Assembly: GCA_037200985.1 (NCBI GenBank)
Contig: JBBCGJ010000001.1
Location: 2,394,756 to 2,458,755, forward strand
From: Rhizomicrobium sp.
GTDB taxonomy: Bacteria > Pseudomonadota > Alphaproteobacteria > Micropepsales > Micropepsaceae
DNA length: 64,000 bases
Direction of reading: 5' to 3'
Positions 1 through 11,408 of this stretch are shown here, in pieces. Both the position numbers and the translations under genes were made by a program. Position 1 is the stretch's first letter. Each line of letters opens with the position of its first letter. A model generated the notes under the pieces. The model was not told the origin of the DNA. It searched no databases and was given only the letters and a program-made list of their open reading frames with translations.

Positions 1-545
1 CAGAGCTTGCCGTCGTCGGCCTGCCACAGCGCGAAGGGCAGCTTCTCCACGATGCGGACCGAGATGTCGTCGGGATAGCGGCGGCGGACATCGGCCTCGG
101 CGACCCAGTCGAGCTTCTTGAGCTTGAGGCGCGCGGTGGCGATGTCGGCGCCGAAGATCGACTGGCCGGGCGCGAAGCCCAGCGCGGCGACGATCTGCTC
201 GCCGGGGGTGCGGGCATTGCCGGTGATGTGGACCTGGGAGATGCCGAAGCCGGCGTCGTCGAGGGTCGCCGCGGTGGCGGTGTCGATCGCCTGGACGCTG
301 CGCGAGACATAGCCGCCGGCGAACAGGGCGCCGATGAAGGCGAGGCCGAGCAGGACCGCGGCAAGCGTCAGCATCGGGCGGCGGAAGGCGATGAAGCCGG
401 TGACGGCGCGCCAGGCGCGGGCGATGGCGTTCGGCTGCTTGCGGCGGCCGAAGGGCTTGGCCGCCGCCGGGGCGCCGCGCGGCGCGCGCGCCGAGCCGCG
501 CCCTTTGCGCGGACGCGGCTGCGAGGCCTTGCGGTCGATCTTCAC
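1..545 (-). CDS. ftsQ: Cell division protein FtsQ (partial, C-terminus off the left edge)
   Basis: FtsQ is a bitopic inner-membrane divisome protein that links FtsB/FtsL to the septal synthase. Only the first 181 codons are in the window. They show a basic, Pro/Arg-rich cytoplasmic tail (residues 1-56), one membrane segment (about 58-80) and the start of a POTRA domain (from about 101, with [13 protein letters not shown] and [15 protein letters not shown]). The start is a GTG that overlaps the ddl stop as GTGA, the same tight coupling seen along the cluster. No ATG start fits this reading frame as well. Identification rests on position at the end of the mur genes plus the POTRA pattern. Confidence 0.93.
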   Translation of the reverse strand, partial: MKIDRKASQPRPRKGRGSARAPRGAPAAAKPFGRRKQPNAIARAWRAVTGFIAFRRPMLTLAAVLLGLAFIGALFAGGYVSRSVQAIDTATAATLDDAGFGISQVHITGNARTPGEQIVAALGFAPGQSIFGADIATARLKLKKLDWVAEADVRRRYPDDISVRIVEKLPFALWQADDGKL

Positions 546-1468
546 CTGTCGCAAGACGCGTCCTCCACGATCCAGCGGCAGAGCTTGGGATAGGACATGC
601 CGTTGAAGGCCGCCTGTTCGGGCACCAGCGAGGTCGGCGTCATGCCGGGCTGGGTGTTGGTCTCCAGCAGCACGAGACGGTGCCTGCCCTTGGCCGTGTC
701 GTCGTAGCGGATGTCGGTGCGCGACACGCCGCGGCAGCCCAGCGCCGCATGGGCGCGCTCGGCCAGCGCGAGGGCTTCCTTCGCGACCGCGTCGGGGATC
801 TTGGCCGGCAGGACGTGGAGCGAGCCGCCTTCGGAATATTTCGCCTCGAAATCGTAGAATTCGAGAGCGGTCGTGATCTCGGTGACGCCGAGGCCCTTGC
901 CGCCCATCACCGCGACGGTGAGCTCGCGGCCGGGGACGAACTCCTCGACCATCATCTCGCTGGAGAGAGTCCAGGTGTCGCTGCCGAGCGCTTCCGGCGG
1001 GCGGTTGTCGCCCTTCCTGATGATGAAGACGCCGACGGAGGAGCCTTCGTTGACCGGTTTCACCACATAAGGCGGCTCCATCAAATGCCGCTCGGCCGCT
1101 TCGCGGCGGTCGACCACGAGGGAGTTCACCACGGGAAGGCCGGCGGCGCGGTAGACGTCTTTGGTGCGCTGCTTGTGCATGGCGAGCGCCGAGGCGAGCA
1201 CGCCGGAATGGGTGTAGGGGATGCCGTAGAGCTCCAGCAGGCCCTGGACCGTGCCGTCCTCGCCGAAGCGGCCGTGCAGCGCGTTGAACACCGCGTCGGG
1301 CTTGGCGCCCAGAAGCTGGCGCGCCAGGTCTTCGCCGGGATCGATCTCGACGACGTCGAAACCCTCCTCGCGCAAGGCGGCGGCGCAGCCCTTGCCGGAC
1401 GAGAGGCTCACAGGGCGTTCGGCGGAACGCCCGCCGAGCAGGACGGCCACTCTCTTATATGCGGTCAT
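542..1468 (-). CDS. ddl: D-alanine--D-alanine ligase
   Basis: This 308-residue ATP-grasp ligase joins two D-alanines to make the dipeptide that MurF adds to the UDP-muramyl tripeptide. Visible motifs are [16 protein letters not shown] at the N-terminus, [26 protein letters not shown], the GSSVGV loop and the metal-binding [18 protein letters not shown] near the C-terminus. The ATG start overlaps the murB stop as ATGA. A longer reading frame upstream is only antisense-like translation of murB. Length and motifs are normal for the DdlB type found in dcw clusters. Confidence 0.97.
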   Translation of the reverse strand: MTAYKRVAVLLGGRSAERPVSLSSGKGCAAALREEGFDVVEIDPGEDLARQLLGAKPDAVFNALHGRFGEDGTVQGLLELYGIPYTHSGVLASALAMHKQRTKDVYRAAGLPVVNSLVVDRREAAERHLMEPPYVVKPVNEGSSVGVFIIRKGDNRPPEALGSDTWTLSSEMMVEEFVPGRELTVAVMGGKGLGVTEITTALEFYDFEAKYSEGGSLHVLPAKIPDAVAKEALALAERAHAALGCRGVSRTDIRYDDTAKGRHRLVLLETNTQPGMTPTSLVPEQAAFNGMSYPKLCRWIVEDASCDR

Positions 1469-2364
1469 GCGATGCCCACCCGCTTGATTTCCCATTCGAG
1501 TTCGATGCCGGAGGTCTGCTTGACGCGGGCGCGGACCTCTTCGCCAAGTGCTTCGATATCCGCGGCGGTTGCGTCGCCGGTATTGATCAGGAAGTTGCAA
1601 TGGAGCGGGCTGACCTGCGCCGGGCCGTGCATCAGGCCGCGGCAGCCGGCCTCGTCGATCAGCCTCCAGGCGTTCTTGCCGGGCGGGTTCTTGAAGGTCG
1701 AGCCGCCGGTCCTGGTCTTCACGGGCTGCGACGCTTCGCGGTCGGCCATCAGCTTGTCCATGCGGGCGCGGACGGCGGCGGGATCGTCGGCCAGGCCTTC
1801 GAAGACGGCGGACACGAAGATCAGATCGTCGGGCGCGGCGGTGTGGCGATAGGTGAAGCCCATGTCGGCGGGCGAGAGCCGGATGACATGGCCTCGCGCA
1901 TCGATGGCGGTGGCTTCGACGAGGATGTCCTTGATCTCGCGGCCGTAGCAGCCGGCGTTCATGCGCAGGGCACCGCCGACCGTGCCCGGGATACCGCGCA
2001 GGAATTCGAGGCCGGCGATGCCGGCATCGGCGGCGGTCTTGGCGACATTGGCATCCAGCGCCGCGGCCCCGGCGGTGAGGCGGGTGCCGTCGACCGTCAC
2101 CTTGCCCATCGTGCCGGGCAGCCGCACGACGACTCCGGGGATGCCGCCGTCGCGGATGAGGAGATTCGAGCCGACGCCGATCACGCTGACACGGGTGTCG
2201 GCGGGCTTGGCGGCGAGGAAGGTCGCGAGGTCGTCGGCATCGGCGGGGCGGAACAGGATCTCCGCCGGGCCACCGGCGCGGAACCAGACGAGGTCCTTCA
2301 GCGGGGCACCCATCGTATAGGTGCCGCGCACGGGAGGAAGGGCGTCGCAGGGACGGGTCATCAT
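1465..2364 (-). CDS. murB: UDP-N-acetylenolpyruvoylglucosamine reductase
   Basis: MurB is an FAD enzyme that reduces UDP-GlcNAc-enolpyruvate to UDP-MurNAc with NADPH, in the cytoplasm. The 299-residue product has the FAD-binding stretch [19 protein letters not shown], the YRHT element, [13 protein letters not shown] with the catalytic serine, and a C-terminal glutamate region ([13 protein letters not shown]). I chose the ATG that overlaps the murC stop (TGATG). A second ATG follows immediately, and a longer frame would run into murC. It is downstream of murC and upstream of ddl in one apparent transcript. Confidence 0.96.
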   Translation of the reverse strand: MMTRPCDALPPVRGTYTMGAPLKDLVWFRAGGPAEILFRPADADDLATFLAAKPADTRVSVIGVGSNLLIRDGGIPGVVVRLPGTMGKVTVDGTRLTAGAAALDANVAKTAADAGIAGLEFLRGIPGTVGGALRMNAGCYGREIKDILVEATAIDARGHVIRLSPADMGFTYRHTAAPDDLIFVSAVFEGLADDPAAVRARMDKLMADREASQPVKTRTGGSTFKNPPGKNAWRLIDEAGCRGLMHGPAQVSPLHCNFLINTGDATAADIEALGEEVRARVKQTSGIELEWEIKRVGIA

Positions 2365-3800
2365 CACGTTCGACCCTCCGTCGCTTCCATCACGACTTCG
2401 AGACCGTTCGCCCATTGCGTGATCGAGCCGGCGCCGAGGAAAACGATGGCGCCGTTCTCCAGCGTGCTTTCGAGCGAGCGCAACATCGCCGGCAGATCCT
2501 CGGCGCCGTCAATCACGCGGACGTCGCGATGGCCGTGGGCGCGCAGGGCCTCGGCGTAGGAGTCGCGGCTGATGCCTTCGATAGGCTGTTCGCCGGCGGC
2601 GTAGACCGGCGCGACGATGGCGACGTCCGCGTCGTTCAGGCATTTGGCGAACTGCTCGAAGGTGTCGCGCAGGCGGGTGTAGCGGTGCGGCTGGACGATG
2701 GCGATCACCGGGCCGGCATAGGCCTGGCGCGCGGCCTTGAGCGCGGCGGCGATCTTGAAGGGGTTGTGGGCGTAGTCGTCGATGATCGCGGCGCCGGCCC
2801 ATTCGCCGACCTTGGTGAAACGGCGTCCGACGCCGCCGAACTTCGCCAGCGCGGTGCGGATCGTGTCGTCGGCGACGCCGAGCTCGCGCGCCACGGTGAT
2901 CGCGGCCAGGGCGTTCTGGACGTTGTGCTCGCCCGGCATGGGCAGGCACATATCCTCGAGCCGGATCTGGCCGCTGGTGCGGCGGTCGGTGATGACGACG
3001 TCGAAATGCGACACACCCTTCTCGAAGCGCACGCCGGTGGCGCGGACATCGGCCTGGGGGCTGAAGCCATAGGTGATGAGGCGGCGGTCCTCGATCCGGC
3101 CGACCATGGCCTGGACCTCGGGATGATCGAGACAGAGCACGGCGAAACCGTAGAACGGAATGTTCTCGATGAAGCGCTGGAACGCATCGCGCATCCTGTC
3201 GAAGGTGCCGTAGAAATCGAGATGATCGGGATCGGCGTTGGTGACGACGGCGACGGTGGCGGGGAGCTTCAGGAAGGTGCCGTCGCTCTCGTCGGCCTCG
3301 ACCACGACCCATTCGCCGGCGCCGAGCCGCGCATTGGTGCCATAGGCGTTGATGATGCCGCCGTTGACCACGGTGGGGTCGAGCCCGCCGGCGTCGAGCA
3401 GGGCGGCGATCATCGTCGTGGTCGTGGTCTTGCCGTTGGTGCCGGCGACGGCGACGCAGGAGCGCAGGCGCATGATCTCGGCCAGCATCTCGGCGCGGCG
3501 GACGAGCGGCAGGCTCTGGGCGCGGGCGGCGTCGAACTCCGGATTGCCGGGCTTGACGGCGGAGGAATAGACCACGGCGTGGGCGTCGGCCAGGTTCGCC
3601 GGATCGTGGCCGAGCATCACGGGGATGCCCATCTTCTTCAGGCGCCGGACATTGGCGTTGTCGGCGACGTCGCTGCCCTGAACCTTGTAACCCAGATTGT
3701 GCATGATCTCGGCGATGCCGCTCATGCCGATACCGCCGATCCCGATGAAATGGATGGTGCCGACGTCGAGGGGGACGCGGGTGTGCGCGGGGACGCTCAT
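2364..3800 (-). CDS. murC: UDP-N-acetylmuramate--L-alanine ligase
   Basis: MurC adds the first peptide residue, L-alanine, to UDP-MurNAc using ATP. The 478-residue protein has the N-terminal dinucleotide-like motif [17 protein letters not shown], the P-loop [10 protein letters not shown], the central [11 protein letters not shown] and the [14 protein letters not shown] region of the C-terminal domain. All three Mur-ligase domains are present and full length. Its ATG overlaps the murG stop as ATGA, indicating translational coupling. Confidence 0.97.
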   Translation of the reverse strand: MSVPAHTRVPLDVGTIHFIGIGGIGMSGIAEIMHNLGYKVQGSDVADNANVRRLKKMGIPVMLGHDPANLADAHAVVYSSAVKPGNPEFDAARAQSLPLVRRAEMLAEIMRLRSCVAVAGTNGKTTTTTMIAALLDAGGLDPTVVNGGIINAYGTNARLGAGEWVVVEADESDGTFLKLPATVAVVTNADPDHLDFYGTFDRMRDAFQRFIENIPFYGFAVLCLDHPEVQAMVGRIEDRRLITYGFSPQADVRATGVRFEKGVSHFDVVITDRRTSGQIRLEDMCLPMPGEHNVQNALAAITVARELGVADDTIRTALAKFGGVGRRFTKVGEWAGAAIIDDYAHNPFKIAAALKAARQAYAGPVIAIVQPHRYTRLRDTFEQFAKCLNDADVAIVAPVYAAGEQPIEGISRDSYAEALRAHGHRDVRVIDGAEDLPAMLRSLESTLENGAIVFLGAGSITQWANGLEVVMEATEGRT

Positions 3801-4888
3801 GCGGCCCTCGCGATTTTGAGAACCGCGTCGGCGAAGCGCTGGGTGCCGTCGGATTTGGCGATGGCGCGGGCGGCCGCGGCACGCTGGGCGAGATCGCCCG
3901 GCGTCGCGAACGCCTCGGTCAGCATGTCGGCGAGTTTCTTCGGCGTGAGTTCGGACTGGCGCACCCGCCAGCCGCCGCCGGCCTTGGCCAGCGCGTCGGC
4001 ATTGGGCGTCTGGTTGTCGTCGAGGGCGTGCGGCAGCGGGACCATGATGGCGGGGCGGCCGATGACGGCGAGCTCGCTGACCGTGCCGGCGCCGGAGCGG
4101 CAGATGACGAGATGGGCGGCGGCCATGCGCTGCGGCAGATCGCCGAAGAACGGCGCAAGCTCGGCCTTCACGCCGGCCTTGGCGTAGACGGCTTTGACGC
4201 CGTCGAGGTCTTCAGGGCGGCATTGCTGCACGATGTCGAGACGGGTGCGGAGCGCGTCGGGCAGGAGCGTGACGGCGGCGGGGACAATCTCGCTGAAGAC
4301 GCGGGCGCCCTGGCTGCCGCCGAAGACCAGCAGCTTGAGCGGGCCGGCCGCGCTCGGCGTTTCATAGGTCGCGCCGGCCAGCGCCACGACTTCGGGGCGC
4401 AGCGTGTTGCCGGTGTAGACGACCTTGGCCATGTCCTTCGGGACGAAGCGCACCAGCGGGAAATTCGCGGCGATCAGGTTCACGCTGTTCATCACGAGGC
4501 GGTTGGCGCGGCCCATCAGGGCGTCCGGCGTGAGGATGGCGGTGGGCACGCGCGTGACGATGGCGGCCAGCATCACCGGCACGCTCGGATAGCCGCCGAA
4601 GCCGACCACGGCCGCGGGCCGAAGGCGCGCCAGCTTGATCAGCGACATCACGATGCCGCCGACGATCTCGAAGGGCGATGCCATCAGGCCCAGGATCGAG
4701 CGGTCGGAGAAGGCGGCCGAGGGCACGGTCTCGATCCGGGCGCCGGGGAAGGCGGTGGCGTAGTTCTTGAAGCGGGCATCGGTCATCACGACGATGGCAT
4801 TGCCGCGCTTCTGGAGCTCGCCGGCGAGCGCCTGCGCCGGGAAAAGATGGCCGCCGGTACCGCCGGCCGAGAGCACGATCAGGCTCAT
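3797..4888 (-). CDS. murG: UDP-GlcNAc--MurNAc-pentapeptide-undecaprenol GlcNAc transferase
   Basis: MurG is the peripheral membrane GT-B glycosyltransferase that turns lipid I into lipid II. The 363-residue product starts with [17 protein letters not shown] (the first G-loop), has [14 protein letters not shown] in the middle, and the UDP-GlcNAc-binding segment [16 protein letters not shown] followed by LPHALDDNQ. The ATG at 4888 overlaps the ftsW stop as ATGA. The open frame continues far upstream, but only as out-of-frame translation of ftsW. Confidence 0.97.
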   Translation of the reverse strand: MSLIVLSAGGTGGHLFPAQALAGELQKRGNAIVVMTDARFKNYATAFPGARIETVPSAAFSDRSILGLMASPFEIVGGIVMSLIKLARLRPAAVVGFGGYPSVPVMLAAIVTRVPTAILTPDALMGRANRLVMNSVNLIAANFPLVRFVPKDMAKVVYTGNTLRPEVVALAGATYETPSAAGPLKLLVFGGSQGARVFSEIVPAAVTLLPDALRTRLDIVQQCRPEDLDGVKAVYAKAGVKAELAPFFGDLPQRMAAAHLVICRSGAGTVSELAVIGRPAIMVPLPHALDDNQTPNADALAKAGGGWRVRQSELTPKKLADMLTEAFATPGDLAQRAAAARAIAKSDGTQRFADAVLKIARAA

Positions 4889-6033
4889 GCGCGCGCCCCG
4901 AACAGTTCGAACAGCGAGGGATCGCGGGTGGGAAGCTGCGGGCGCTGGCGCGTCACCGCGAGCGCGAAGCCCATGGTCAGCGCCACCGCGAACAGCGAGG
5001 AGCCGCCATAGGAGATGAACGGCAGCGTCATGCCCTTGGCCGGCAACAGGCTGACCGCGACGCCCATGTTGATGAAGGCCTGGAGCGCCGTGACGGTGGC
5101 GAGCGCGGCGCCGGCGAGCTGGGAGAAGCGGTCGCGCTGGTCGGCGGAGCGGAGCAGGAGACGCACCGTCAACAGGCAGAACAGGAGCGCGATGACGCCG
5201 CAGAGGATCAGGCCGAACTCCTCCCCCGCGACGGCGAAGACGAAATCGGAATGGGCCTCGGGGATGCGGTATTTCACCGTGCCGGCGCCGGGGCCGACGC
5301 CGGTGAGCCCGCCATGCGCGAAGGCCTTGAGCGCGAGGCCGGTCTGGTAGCCCTGCTCCGTCGGATCGAAATACTGGTCGATACGGTGATGCACATGCGG
5401 GAAGAGCAGATAGGCCATGAGGCCGAGCACCACGCCACCGCCGGCCAGGCCGCCCATCCATTTCAGCGGCGCGCCCGAGAAGAACAGCAGCGCCGCCCAC
5501 AGCGCGATCAGGAGCGTGGTCTGGCCGACATCGGGCTGCTTCAGGAGAAGGCCGATGGCGGGCAGGATCAGCAGCAGGGTGATGAGCGGCTTGGGCAGCG
5601 GCATGGGCTGGCGGTCGGCGATGATCGCGGCGGCGAGCACCGCGAAGCCGGGCTTGAGGAATTCCGAAGGCTGGAGCGAGAAGAAGCCGAACTCGATGGA
5701 ACGTTTGGCGCCCAGCACGTCGGAGCCGATGACGAGGACGAGCGCGGTGGCGATCAGCGCGCCGGCGAAGACGATGGCGGCGACGACCTTGACCTGCTGC
5801 AGCGACAAGAGCGAGGCGCCGGCCAGGATGCCGAAGGCGATGGCGGCGAACAGGATCTGCTTGGCGGTGTAGCGGAAATCGCCGGCGGTCAGCGGCCCGC
5901 CGGTCGCGGCGGGGCTGGCGGCGAAGGCCAGCATCAGGCCGATGGTGATGAGCATCAGCATGAGGATCAGCGCGGGGCGGTCGATGGTCCACCACCAGGT
6001 CGCGTAGGAGCTGCGGTCGGCGCGGGAGTTCAT
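4885..6033 (-). CDS. ftsW: Septal peptidoglycan glycosyltransferase FtsW (SEDS family)
   Basis: FtsW is the SEDS-family polymerase that works with FtsI at the septum. The 382-residue product is highly hydrophobic with about ten membrane segments. It carries the SEDS hallmarks LQPSEFLKPGFAV, the long periplasmic loop GVGPGAGTVKYRIPEAHSDF followed by VFAVAGEEFG, and FISYGGSSLF near the end. The ATG at 6033 overlaps the murD stop as ATGA. A longer frame exists but would overlap murD by 190 bases. Confidence 0.96.
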   Translation of the reverse strand: MNSRADRSSYATWWWTIDRPALILMLMLITIGLMLAFAASPAATGGPLTAGDFRYTAKQILFAAIAFGILAGASLLSLQQVKVVAAIVFAGALIATALVLVIGSDVLGAKRSIEFGFFSLQPSEFLKPGFAVLAAAIIADRQPMPLPKPLITLLLILPAIGLLLKQPDVGQTTLLIALWAALLFFSGAPLKWMGGLAGGGVVLGLMAYLLFPHVHHRIDQYFDPTEQGYQTGLALKAFAHGGLTGVGPGAGTVKYRIPEAHSDFVFAVAGEEFGLILCGVIALLFCLLTVRLLLRSADQRDRFSQLAGAALATVTALQAFINMGVAVSLLPAKGMTLPFISYGGSSLFAVALTMGFALAVTRQRPQLPTRDPSLFELFGARA

Positions 6034-7448
6034 GACGCCTCCCGGACGGGATGGGTGCGAAGATCCGCGACCAGGGCGCGGAAGGCATCGCCGCGCTGCT
6101 CGAAGTCCCGGAACTGGTCGAAGGAGGCGCAGGCGGGCGAGAGCAGAACCACCGGCGACGGCACGCCCGATTGCGCGGCGGCGGAGGCGGCGGCGCGGGT
6201 CGCGGCGTCCAGCGTGCCACACATTTCATAAGCGACCTTACCGTCCAGCGTGGCGGCGAAGGTGGGCGCGGCGTCGCCGATCAGGAAGGCCTTGCGGATG
6301 CGCGGGAAGAAGGCGCCGAGACTTTCGATGCCGCCGTCCTTCGCCTTGCCGCCGGCGATCCAGAAGATGTCGGGATAGCAGGCGAGCGCGCGGGCGGCGG
6401 CGTCGGCATTGGTCGCCTTGGAATCGTTGACGAAGCGAACGGCGCCGATGCGGCCGACGTCTTCCATGCGATGGCTGAGGCCGGGGAAGTCGGCGATGGC
6501 CTGCGCAATGGCGCGGCTGTCCTTCGCATAGGGCTTGGCCGCGGCATAGGCGAGCGCCGCGTTCTGCCAATTGTGCGCGCCGGGAAGATGCGCCGCGGAG
6601 GCGAGGTCCATCACTTTCGTCGCGCGCTGGCCCTGGGCGTCGTAGAGCGCGCCGTCGACCACGAAGACGCCGCGGCCGAGCACCTTGCCGACCGAGACCG
6701 GCACGGCCGGCGGGCCGCCATTCGAGGCATGGCGCGTGAAGATCGCGGAGGCGTAGGGGTCGTCGACGCCGATCACGATCTGGCCGGCCTTGGAGGTCTG
6801 CTTCAAGAGGCGCGCCTTTACTGCGGCGTAGTGCTCGAAACTGCCATGGCGGTCGATGTGGTCCGGCGTGATGTTGGAGAGGACGCTGACGTCCGGCACC
6901 AGGCCGGGCGCGAGATCGATCTGGTAGGACGAGAGCTCCAGCACATAGATCGTCTTCGCGGCCGGCGGGTCGAGGTCGAGCACCGCCTTGCCGATATTGC
7001 CGCCGACCTGCGCGTCGTAACCCGACGCCGCGAGGATGTGGCCGATCAGGGCGGTGGTGGTGGACTTGCCGTTGGTGCCGGTGATCGCGATCACGGGGGC
7101 GCGGCCGGGCACGGCGGGATCGGCCGCCATCTCGCGCGCGAACAGCTCCATGTCGCCGATCACTTCGACATCGGCGGCGCGGGCGCGTTCGACGACGGCG
7201 TGGGGCTTGGGATGGGTCAGCGGCACGCCGGGCGACAGCACCAGCGCCTTCAGCCTGTCCCACGGCCAGTCGGCGAAGGGCACGATGACGGCGCCGAGGC
7301 GGGCGGCTTCGCGGCGGGTCTCGTCCCTGTCGTCCCAGGCATAGACCTGCGCGCCGCCGGCCTTGAGCGAGGCGATCGACGCCATGCCGCTGCGCGCCAG
7401 CCCGAAGACGCCGACATCCTGCTTTGCGAAGGAGCGCGCCGCGATCAT
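6030..7448 (-). CDS. murD: UDP-N-acetylmuramoyl-L-alanine--D-glutamate ligase
   Basis: MurD adds D-glutamate to UDP-MurNAc-L-Ala. The 472-residue protein has the N-terminal VGVFGLARSGMASIASLKAGG, the ATP-binding GTNGKSTTTALIGHIL, NITPDHIDRHGSFEHYA in the central domain, and DSKATNADAAARAL with a GGKAKDGG-type loop in the C-terminal domain. The ATG lies two bases after the mraY stop. Length is normal for the family. Confidence 0.97.
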   Translation of the reverse strand: MIAARSFAKQDVGVFGLARSGMASIASLKAGGAQVYAWDDRDETRREAARLGAVIVPFADWPWDRLKALVLSPGVPLTHPKPHAVVERARAADVEVIGDMELFAREMAADPAVPGRAPVIAITGTNGKSTTTALIGHILAASGYDAQVGGNIGKAVLDLDPPAAKTIYVLELSSYQIDLAPGLVPDVSVLSNITPDHIDRHGSFEHYAAVKARLLKQTSKAGQIVIGVDDPYASAIFTRHASNGGPPAVPVSVGKVLGRGVFVVDGALYDAQGQRATKVMDLASAAHLPGAHNWQNAALAYAAAKPYAKDSRAIAQAIADFPGLSHRMEDVGRIGAVRFVNDSKATNADAAARALACYPDIFWIAGGKAKDGGIESLGAFFPRIRKAFLIGDAAPTFAATLDGKVAYEMCGTLDAATRAAASAAAQSGVPSPVVLLSPACASFDQFRDFEQRGDAFRALVADLRTHPVREAS

Positions 7449-7450
7449 CG

Positions 7451-8542
7451 CTACCGCAGCTTCAGGGTTGCGAGGCCGACCAGGGCGAGAACCACCGCGA
7501 CGATCCAGAAGCGGATGACGATGGTGGGCTCCTTCCAGCCGAGCTGTTCGTAGTGATGGTGGATCGGCGCCATGCGGAAGACGCGCTTGCCGGTCAGCTT
7601 GAACGAGGCGACCTGGACCATCACCGAGATGGTCTCGAACACGAAGAGCCCGCCGACGATGGCGAGCACGATTTCGTGCTTGACGGCGACCGCCACCGCG
7701 CCGAGCGCGCCGCCCAGCGGCAGCGAGCCGGTGTCGCCCATGAACACCATGGCGGGCGGGGCGTTGTACCAGAGGAAGCCGAGCCCGGCGCCGACCAGGG
7801 CGGCGAGGAACACCGCGAGCTCGCCGGTGCCGGCGACGTAGATCAGCTCGAGATATTTGGCGAAATTCACATTGCCGACGAGATAGGCGATCAGGATGAA
7901 GGTCGACGCGGCGATCATCACCGGCACGATGGCGAGGCCGTCGAGACCGTCGGTGAAGTTCACCGCATTGGCGGCGCCGGCGATCACGATGCCGCCGACC
8001 ACGACGAAGCCGATGCCGAACGGGATGACGAAGGATTTGAAGAACGGCACCGCCAGCGTGCCCTGCAGCGGCGCCTCCTCGAGCTGCATCAGCGCCCAGG
8101 TGGCGATGAAGGCGACGCCGAACTCGACGCCGAGCCGGACATAGCCGCTGACGCCGCCGGAGCTGCGCTTGGTGACCTTCTGGTAGTCGTCGGCGAAGCC
8201 GAGCGCGCCATAGGCGACCGTGACGAAGAGGACGATCCAGACATATTCGTTGGCGAGATTGGCCCAGAGCAGCGTGGCGATCACCCAGGGCAGCAGGATC
8301 AGAAGCCCGCCCATGGTCGGCGTGCCGGCCTTCTCGACGATATGGCGCTGCGGCCCGTCGCTGCGGATCGGCTGGCCCTTGCCCTGTTTCAGCTTCAGCC
8401 AGCGGATCAGCGAGCCGTTGACGATGAAGGCGAAGATCAGCGCCGTGATCACCGCGCCGCCGGAGCGGAAGGTGAGATATTTGAACAGCCGGAAGAAGGC
8501 GAGCTGGTCGGTGTGGGTGAGGAGCGAGAGATAATAGAGCAT
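7451..8542 (-). CDS. mraY: Phospho-N-acetylmuramoyl-pentapeptide transferase
   Basis: MraY is the integral membrane enzyme that transfers phospho-MurNAc-pentapeptide to undecaprenyl phosphate, giving lipid I. The 363-residue product has about ten membrane segments and the expected motifs: [24 protein letters not shown] (catalytic Asp pair), [26 protein letters not shown] and the histidine motif PIHHHYE. Its ATG is two bases after the murF stop, so the three genes murF-mraY-murD are almost contiguous. Confidence 0.97.
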   Translation of the reverse strand: MLYYLSLLTHTDQLAFFRLFKYLTFRSGGAVITALIFAFIVNGSLIRWLKLKQGKGQPIRSDGPQRHIVEKAGTPTMGGLLILLPWVIATLLWANLANEYVWIVLFVTVAYGALGFADDYQKVTKRSSGGVSGYVRLGVEFGVAFIATWALMQLEEAPLQGTLAVPFFKSFVIPFGIGFVVVGGIVIAGAANAVNFTDGLDGLAIVPVMIAASTFILIAYLVGNVNFAKYLELIYVAGTGELAVFLAALVGAGLGFLWYNAPPAMVFMGDTGSLPLGGALGAVAVAVKHEIVLAIVGGLFVFETISVMVQVASFKLTGKRVFRMAPIHHHYEQLGWKEPTIVIRFWIVAVVLALVGLATLKLR

Positions 8543-8544
8543 CG

Positions 8545-9918
8545 TTACGCAACCCTCGCTTTCAACGCATCGATGACGACGGACATCTTGCTGCCGTTCG
8601 AGCCTTTGACCAGGACCGTGTCACCGGCCTGGAGCGCGGCGGTCAGCGGCGCGACGAGCTCGGCGGAAGTTTCGGCCCAGGCGCCGCGGCGCGCGGCCGG
8701 CAGGACGTCCCACAGCGCCTTCATCTGCGGCCCGCAGAGGAAGACGAGATCGGTGCGCGCGGTCTCGATGGGCGCGGCGAGGCCGGCGTGATGCGCGGCG
8801 CCGTCCGGACCCATCTCCAGCATGTCGCCGAGCACGGCGATGCGGCGGCCCCCGGCGCCGGCGAGCAGCGCGAGCGCGGCGGCCATCGAGGCGGTGTTGG
8901 CGTTGTAGCTCTCGTCGATGACGTCGATGCCGGCGGCGGCGAAGCGGGCGCCCCTGCCCTTCAGCGCGACGAAGCCCTTCAGCGCGGCAGCGGCGTTGAG
9001 CACGTCGCCGTCGAGCAGCGCGACGGCGAGGAGCGCCGCGACCGCGTTGCCGGCGATATGCCGGCCCGGCGCGCCGAGGCGGAATTCGACCGGCGTGCCG
9101 AAGATGTCGGCCTTCACGCTCGCGCCCTCGGCGGTTTCGGCATAGGCGAGAAGGCGCGCGTCGCTGCCGGCTTTCTCGCCGAAGGAGAGAATGCGCGCGA
9201 CATGGGCCTGCCGGGCGCGGGCCTTGAGGCGGTCGGCATAAGGGCTGTCGGCGGGGAGGATCGCGGCGCCGCCGGGCGCTAGGCCTTCGAAGATCTCCGA
9301 CTTGGCGTCGGCGATGGCGTCGCAATTGCCGAAGAATTCCAGATGCGCCGGCGCGATGGTGGTGACCAGCGCGACATGCGGCTGCACGAAGCTGACGAGG
9401 TTCCGAATCTCGCCGAAATGGTTCATGCCGATCTCGAACACGCCATATTGCGCGTCGCGCGGCAGCGAGGCGAGGCTGAGCGGCACGCCCCAATGGTTGT
9501 TGTAGGACGCGGCCGAGCAATGCGTGCTTCCGAGGGCGCCGAGCGCCAAGCGCAGCAATTCCTTCGTCGTGGTCTTGCCGGCGCTGCCGGTGACGCCGAG
9601 GATTTTCGCGGACGACCGCGCGCGCGCGGCACGGGCGAGGTCTTCGAGGCCGCGCTGGGTGTGGGCGACGGTGAGCAGCGCCGAGCCGGGCGCAAGGCCG
9701 GGCGGCTCGCGACTGACCAGCGCGGCGCCGGCTTTCGCCTCGAACGCCGCCTGCACGAAATCATGGCCGTCGCGGCTGTCGCCTTTCAGCGCGACGAAGA
9801 GATCGCCGGGCTTCAACGTGCGGGTGTCGATGGAAAGACCGTTGACCTCGAACGGGCGGCCGGGGATGGCAAGGGTCGCACCTTGCGCTTCCTCGGAGGT
9901 CCAGAGCGGCATGGTCAT
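8545..9918 (-). CDS. murF: UDP-N-acetylmuramoyl-tripeptide--D-alanyl-D-alanine ligase
   Basis: MurF attaches D-Ala-D-Ala to the UDP-MurNAc tripeptide, finishing the cytoplasmic precursor. The 457-residue protein has [23 protein letters not shown] at the N-terminus, the P-loop [12 protein letters not shown], the central [10 protein letters not shown] and [16 protein letters not shown], and [16 protein letters not shown] in the C-terminal domain. I chose the ATG that overlaps the murE stop as ATGA. An ATG nine bases earlier and another six bases later are also possible. Confidence 0.95.
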   Translation of the reverse strand: MTMPLWTSEEAQGATLAIPGRPFEVNGLSIDTRTLKPGDLFVALKGDSRDGHDFVQAAFEAKAGAALVSREPPGLAPGSALLTVAHTQRGLEDLARAARARSSAKILGVTGSAGKTTTKELLRLALGALGSTHCSAASYNNHWGVPLSLASLPRDAQYGVFEIGMNHFGEIRNLVSFVQPHVALVTTIAPAHLEFFGNCDAIADAKSEIFEGLAPGGAAILPADSPYADRLKARARQAHVARILSFGEKAGSDARLLAYAETAEGASVKADIFGTPVEFRLGAPGRHIAGNAVAALLAVALLDGDVLNAAAALKGFVALKGRGARFAAAGIDVIDESYNANTASMAAALALLAGAGGRRIAVLGDMLEMGPDGAAHHAGLAAPIETARTDLVFLCGPQMKALWDVLPAARRGAWAETSAELVAPLTAALQAGDTVLVKGSNGSKMSVVIDALKARVA

Positions 9919-11408
9919 GCGGCGCACCCTCCGAGCGAGAGGGCGGCGGCGATGGCGACGGCGCGGTCGGAGAAGGGCAGTGTCTGGGTACCGACGATCT
10001 GGCCGGTCTCGTGGCCCTTGCCGGCGATGACGAGGATGTCGCCGGAGCCGAGCGCGGCGATGCCTTCGCGGATGGCGGTGGCGCGGTCGCCGATCTCGCG
10101 CGCGCCCGGCGCGCCGGCGAGGGCTTGCCTGCGGATCGTGGCGGCGTCTTCGGTGCGGGGGTTGTCGTCGGTGACGATGACGGCATCGGCGTTGCGGGTC
10201 GCGGCTTCGCCCATCAGCGGGCGCTTGCCCTTGTCGCGGTCGCCGCCGCAGCCGAACACGACATGCAGCCGGCCGGCGACGTGCGGGCGGATTGCGGCCA
10301 GGACCTTCTCCAGCGAATCCGGGGTGTGGGCGTAATCGACATAGATCAGCGCGCCGGAGGCGGCGATAGCGACCTTCTCCAGGCGCCCGGGTGCGCCCTT
10401 CAGATGTTCGAGCGCGGCGAAGACCTTCGCGGGATCGTCGCCCAGGCCGATCACCAGCGCGGCGGCGACGAGGGCGTTGGACGCCTGGAAGCTGCCGGCG
10501 AGCGGGAGCGAGACCGTGTAATCGCGCCCGTCATAGCGGAGCGTCAGCGTCTGGCCGTCGAGACGGCCTTCGCGCGACAGCAGCCGGATCGCTTCGCCAT
10601 GTTCGCCGACCGCCATGATGGCGAGGCCGCGCTTGCGCGCGGCGGCGATGAAACGGTCGGCGTATTCGGCGTCGGCATTGACCACGGCGAGGGCGTCGTC
10701 GCGCGCGACTTCGGTGAAGAGGCGCAGCTTGGCGTGGAGATAGTTCTCGACCGAGCCGTGATAGTCGAAATGGTCGCGGCTGAGATTGGTGAAGGCGCAG
10801 GCGGCGATCTCGACTCCATCCAGGCGGAATTGATCGAGCCCGTGGCTGGAAGCTTCCAGCGCGAGATGGTCGATGCCATCCGTCTTCAGCTGCGCCAGCA
10901 GGCGGTGGATCTCGATCGGGTCGGGCGTGGTGTGCTTGAGCGGAAATTCGCCCTTGGGCGTGACGACGCCGACGGTACCGAGGCTGGCGGCCGGCTTGCC
11001 CAGCGCGGTCCAGATCTCGCGCACGAAGGCGACGATGGAGGATTTGCCCTTGGTGCCGGTGACGGCGGCGACGGTCTTCGGCTGGGCGCCGAAGAAGCGC
11101 GCGGCGAGACGCGCGAGGCCGAGGCGGGGATTGTCGTCGGAAATGAAACGCACGCCGAGCGCCGCGGCGGCGGGCGCGATCTCGGGGCGGCCGAGCACGG
11201 CTATGGCGCCGCGTGCCACGGCATCCTTCACGAATTCCGCGCCGTCGGCCTTGGTGCCGGGCAGCGCCGCGAACAGATAGCCGGGCTTGACCGCGCGGCT
11301 GTCGCTCGCGAGCCCGGTGAAATCTCCGGCGATGGAATCCGGGGGCGCCTTCATGGCGTCCATACCCACTCTACCCGACGTGATACTGGCTCCCCATTGT
11401 GGTCCCAT
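9915..11408 (-). CDS. murE: UDP-N-acetylmuramoyl-L-alanyl-D-glutamate--2,6-diaminopimelate ligase
   Basis: MurE adds the third residue to the stem peptide. Visible motifs are LASDSRAVKPGYLFAALPG, the P-loop GTKGKSSIVAF, NLSRDHFDYHGSVENY, and VIVTDDNPRTEDAATI. The DNPR sequence is the known marker for meso-diaminopimelate rather than lysine, as expected for a Gram-negative. The frame is open from an ATG overlapping the ftsI stop (TAATG, 497 residues). In-frame ATGs at 11363 and 11354 would give shorter proteins with an equally plausible N-terminus, so the start is uncertain. Confidence 0.95.
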   Translation of the reverse strand: MGPQWGASITSGRVGMDAMKAPPDSIAGDFTGLASDSRAVKPGYLFAALPGTKADGAEFVKDAVARGAIAVLGRPEIAPAAAALGVRFISDDNPRLGLARLAARFFGAQPKTVAAVTGTKGKSSIVAFVREIWTALGKPAASLGTVGVVTPKGEFPLKHTTPDPIEIHRLLAQLKTDGIDHLALEASSHGLDQFRLDGVEIAACAFTNLSRDHFDYHGSVENYLHAKLRLFTEVARDDALAVVNADAEYADRFIAAARKRGLAIMAVGEHGEAIRLLSREGRLDGQTLTLRYDGRDYTVSLPLAGSFQASNALVAAALVIGLGDDPAKVFAALEHLKGAPGRLEKVAIAASGALIYVDYAHTPDSLEKVLAAIRPHVAGRLHVVFGCGGDRDKGKRPLMGEAATRNADAVIVTDDNPRTEDAATIRRQALAGAPGAREIGDRATAIREGIAALGSGDILVIAGKGHETGQIVGTQTLPFSDRAVAIAAALSLGGCAA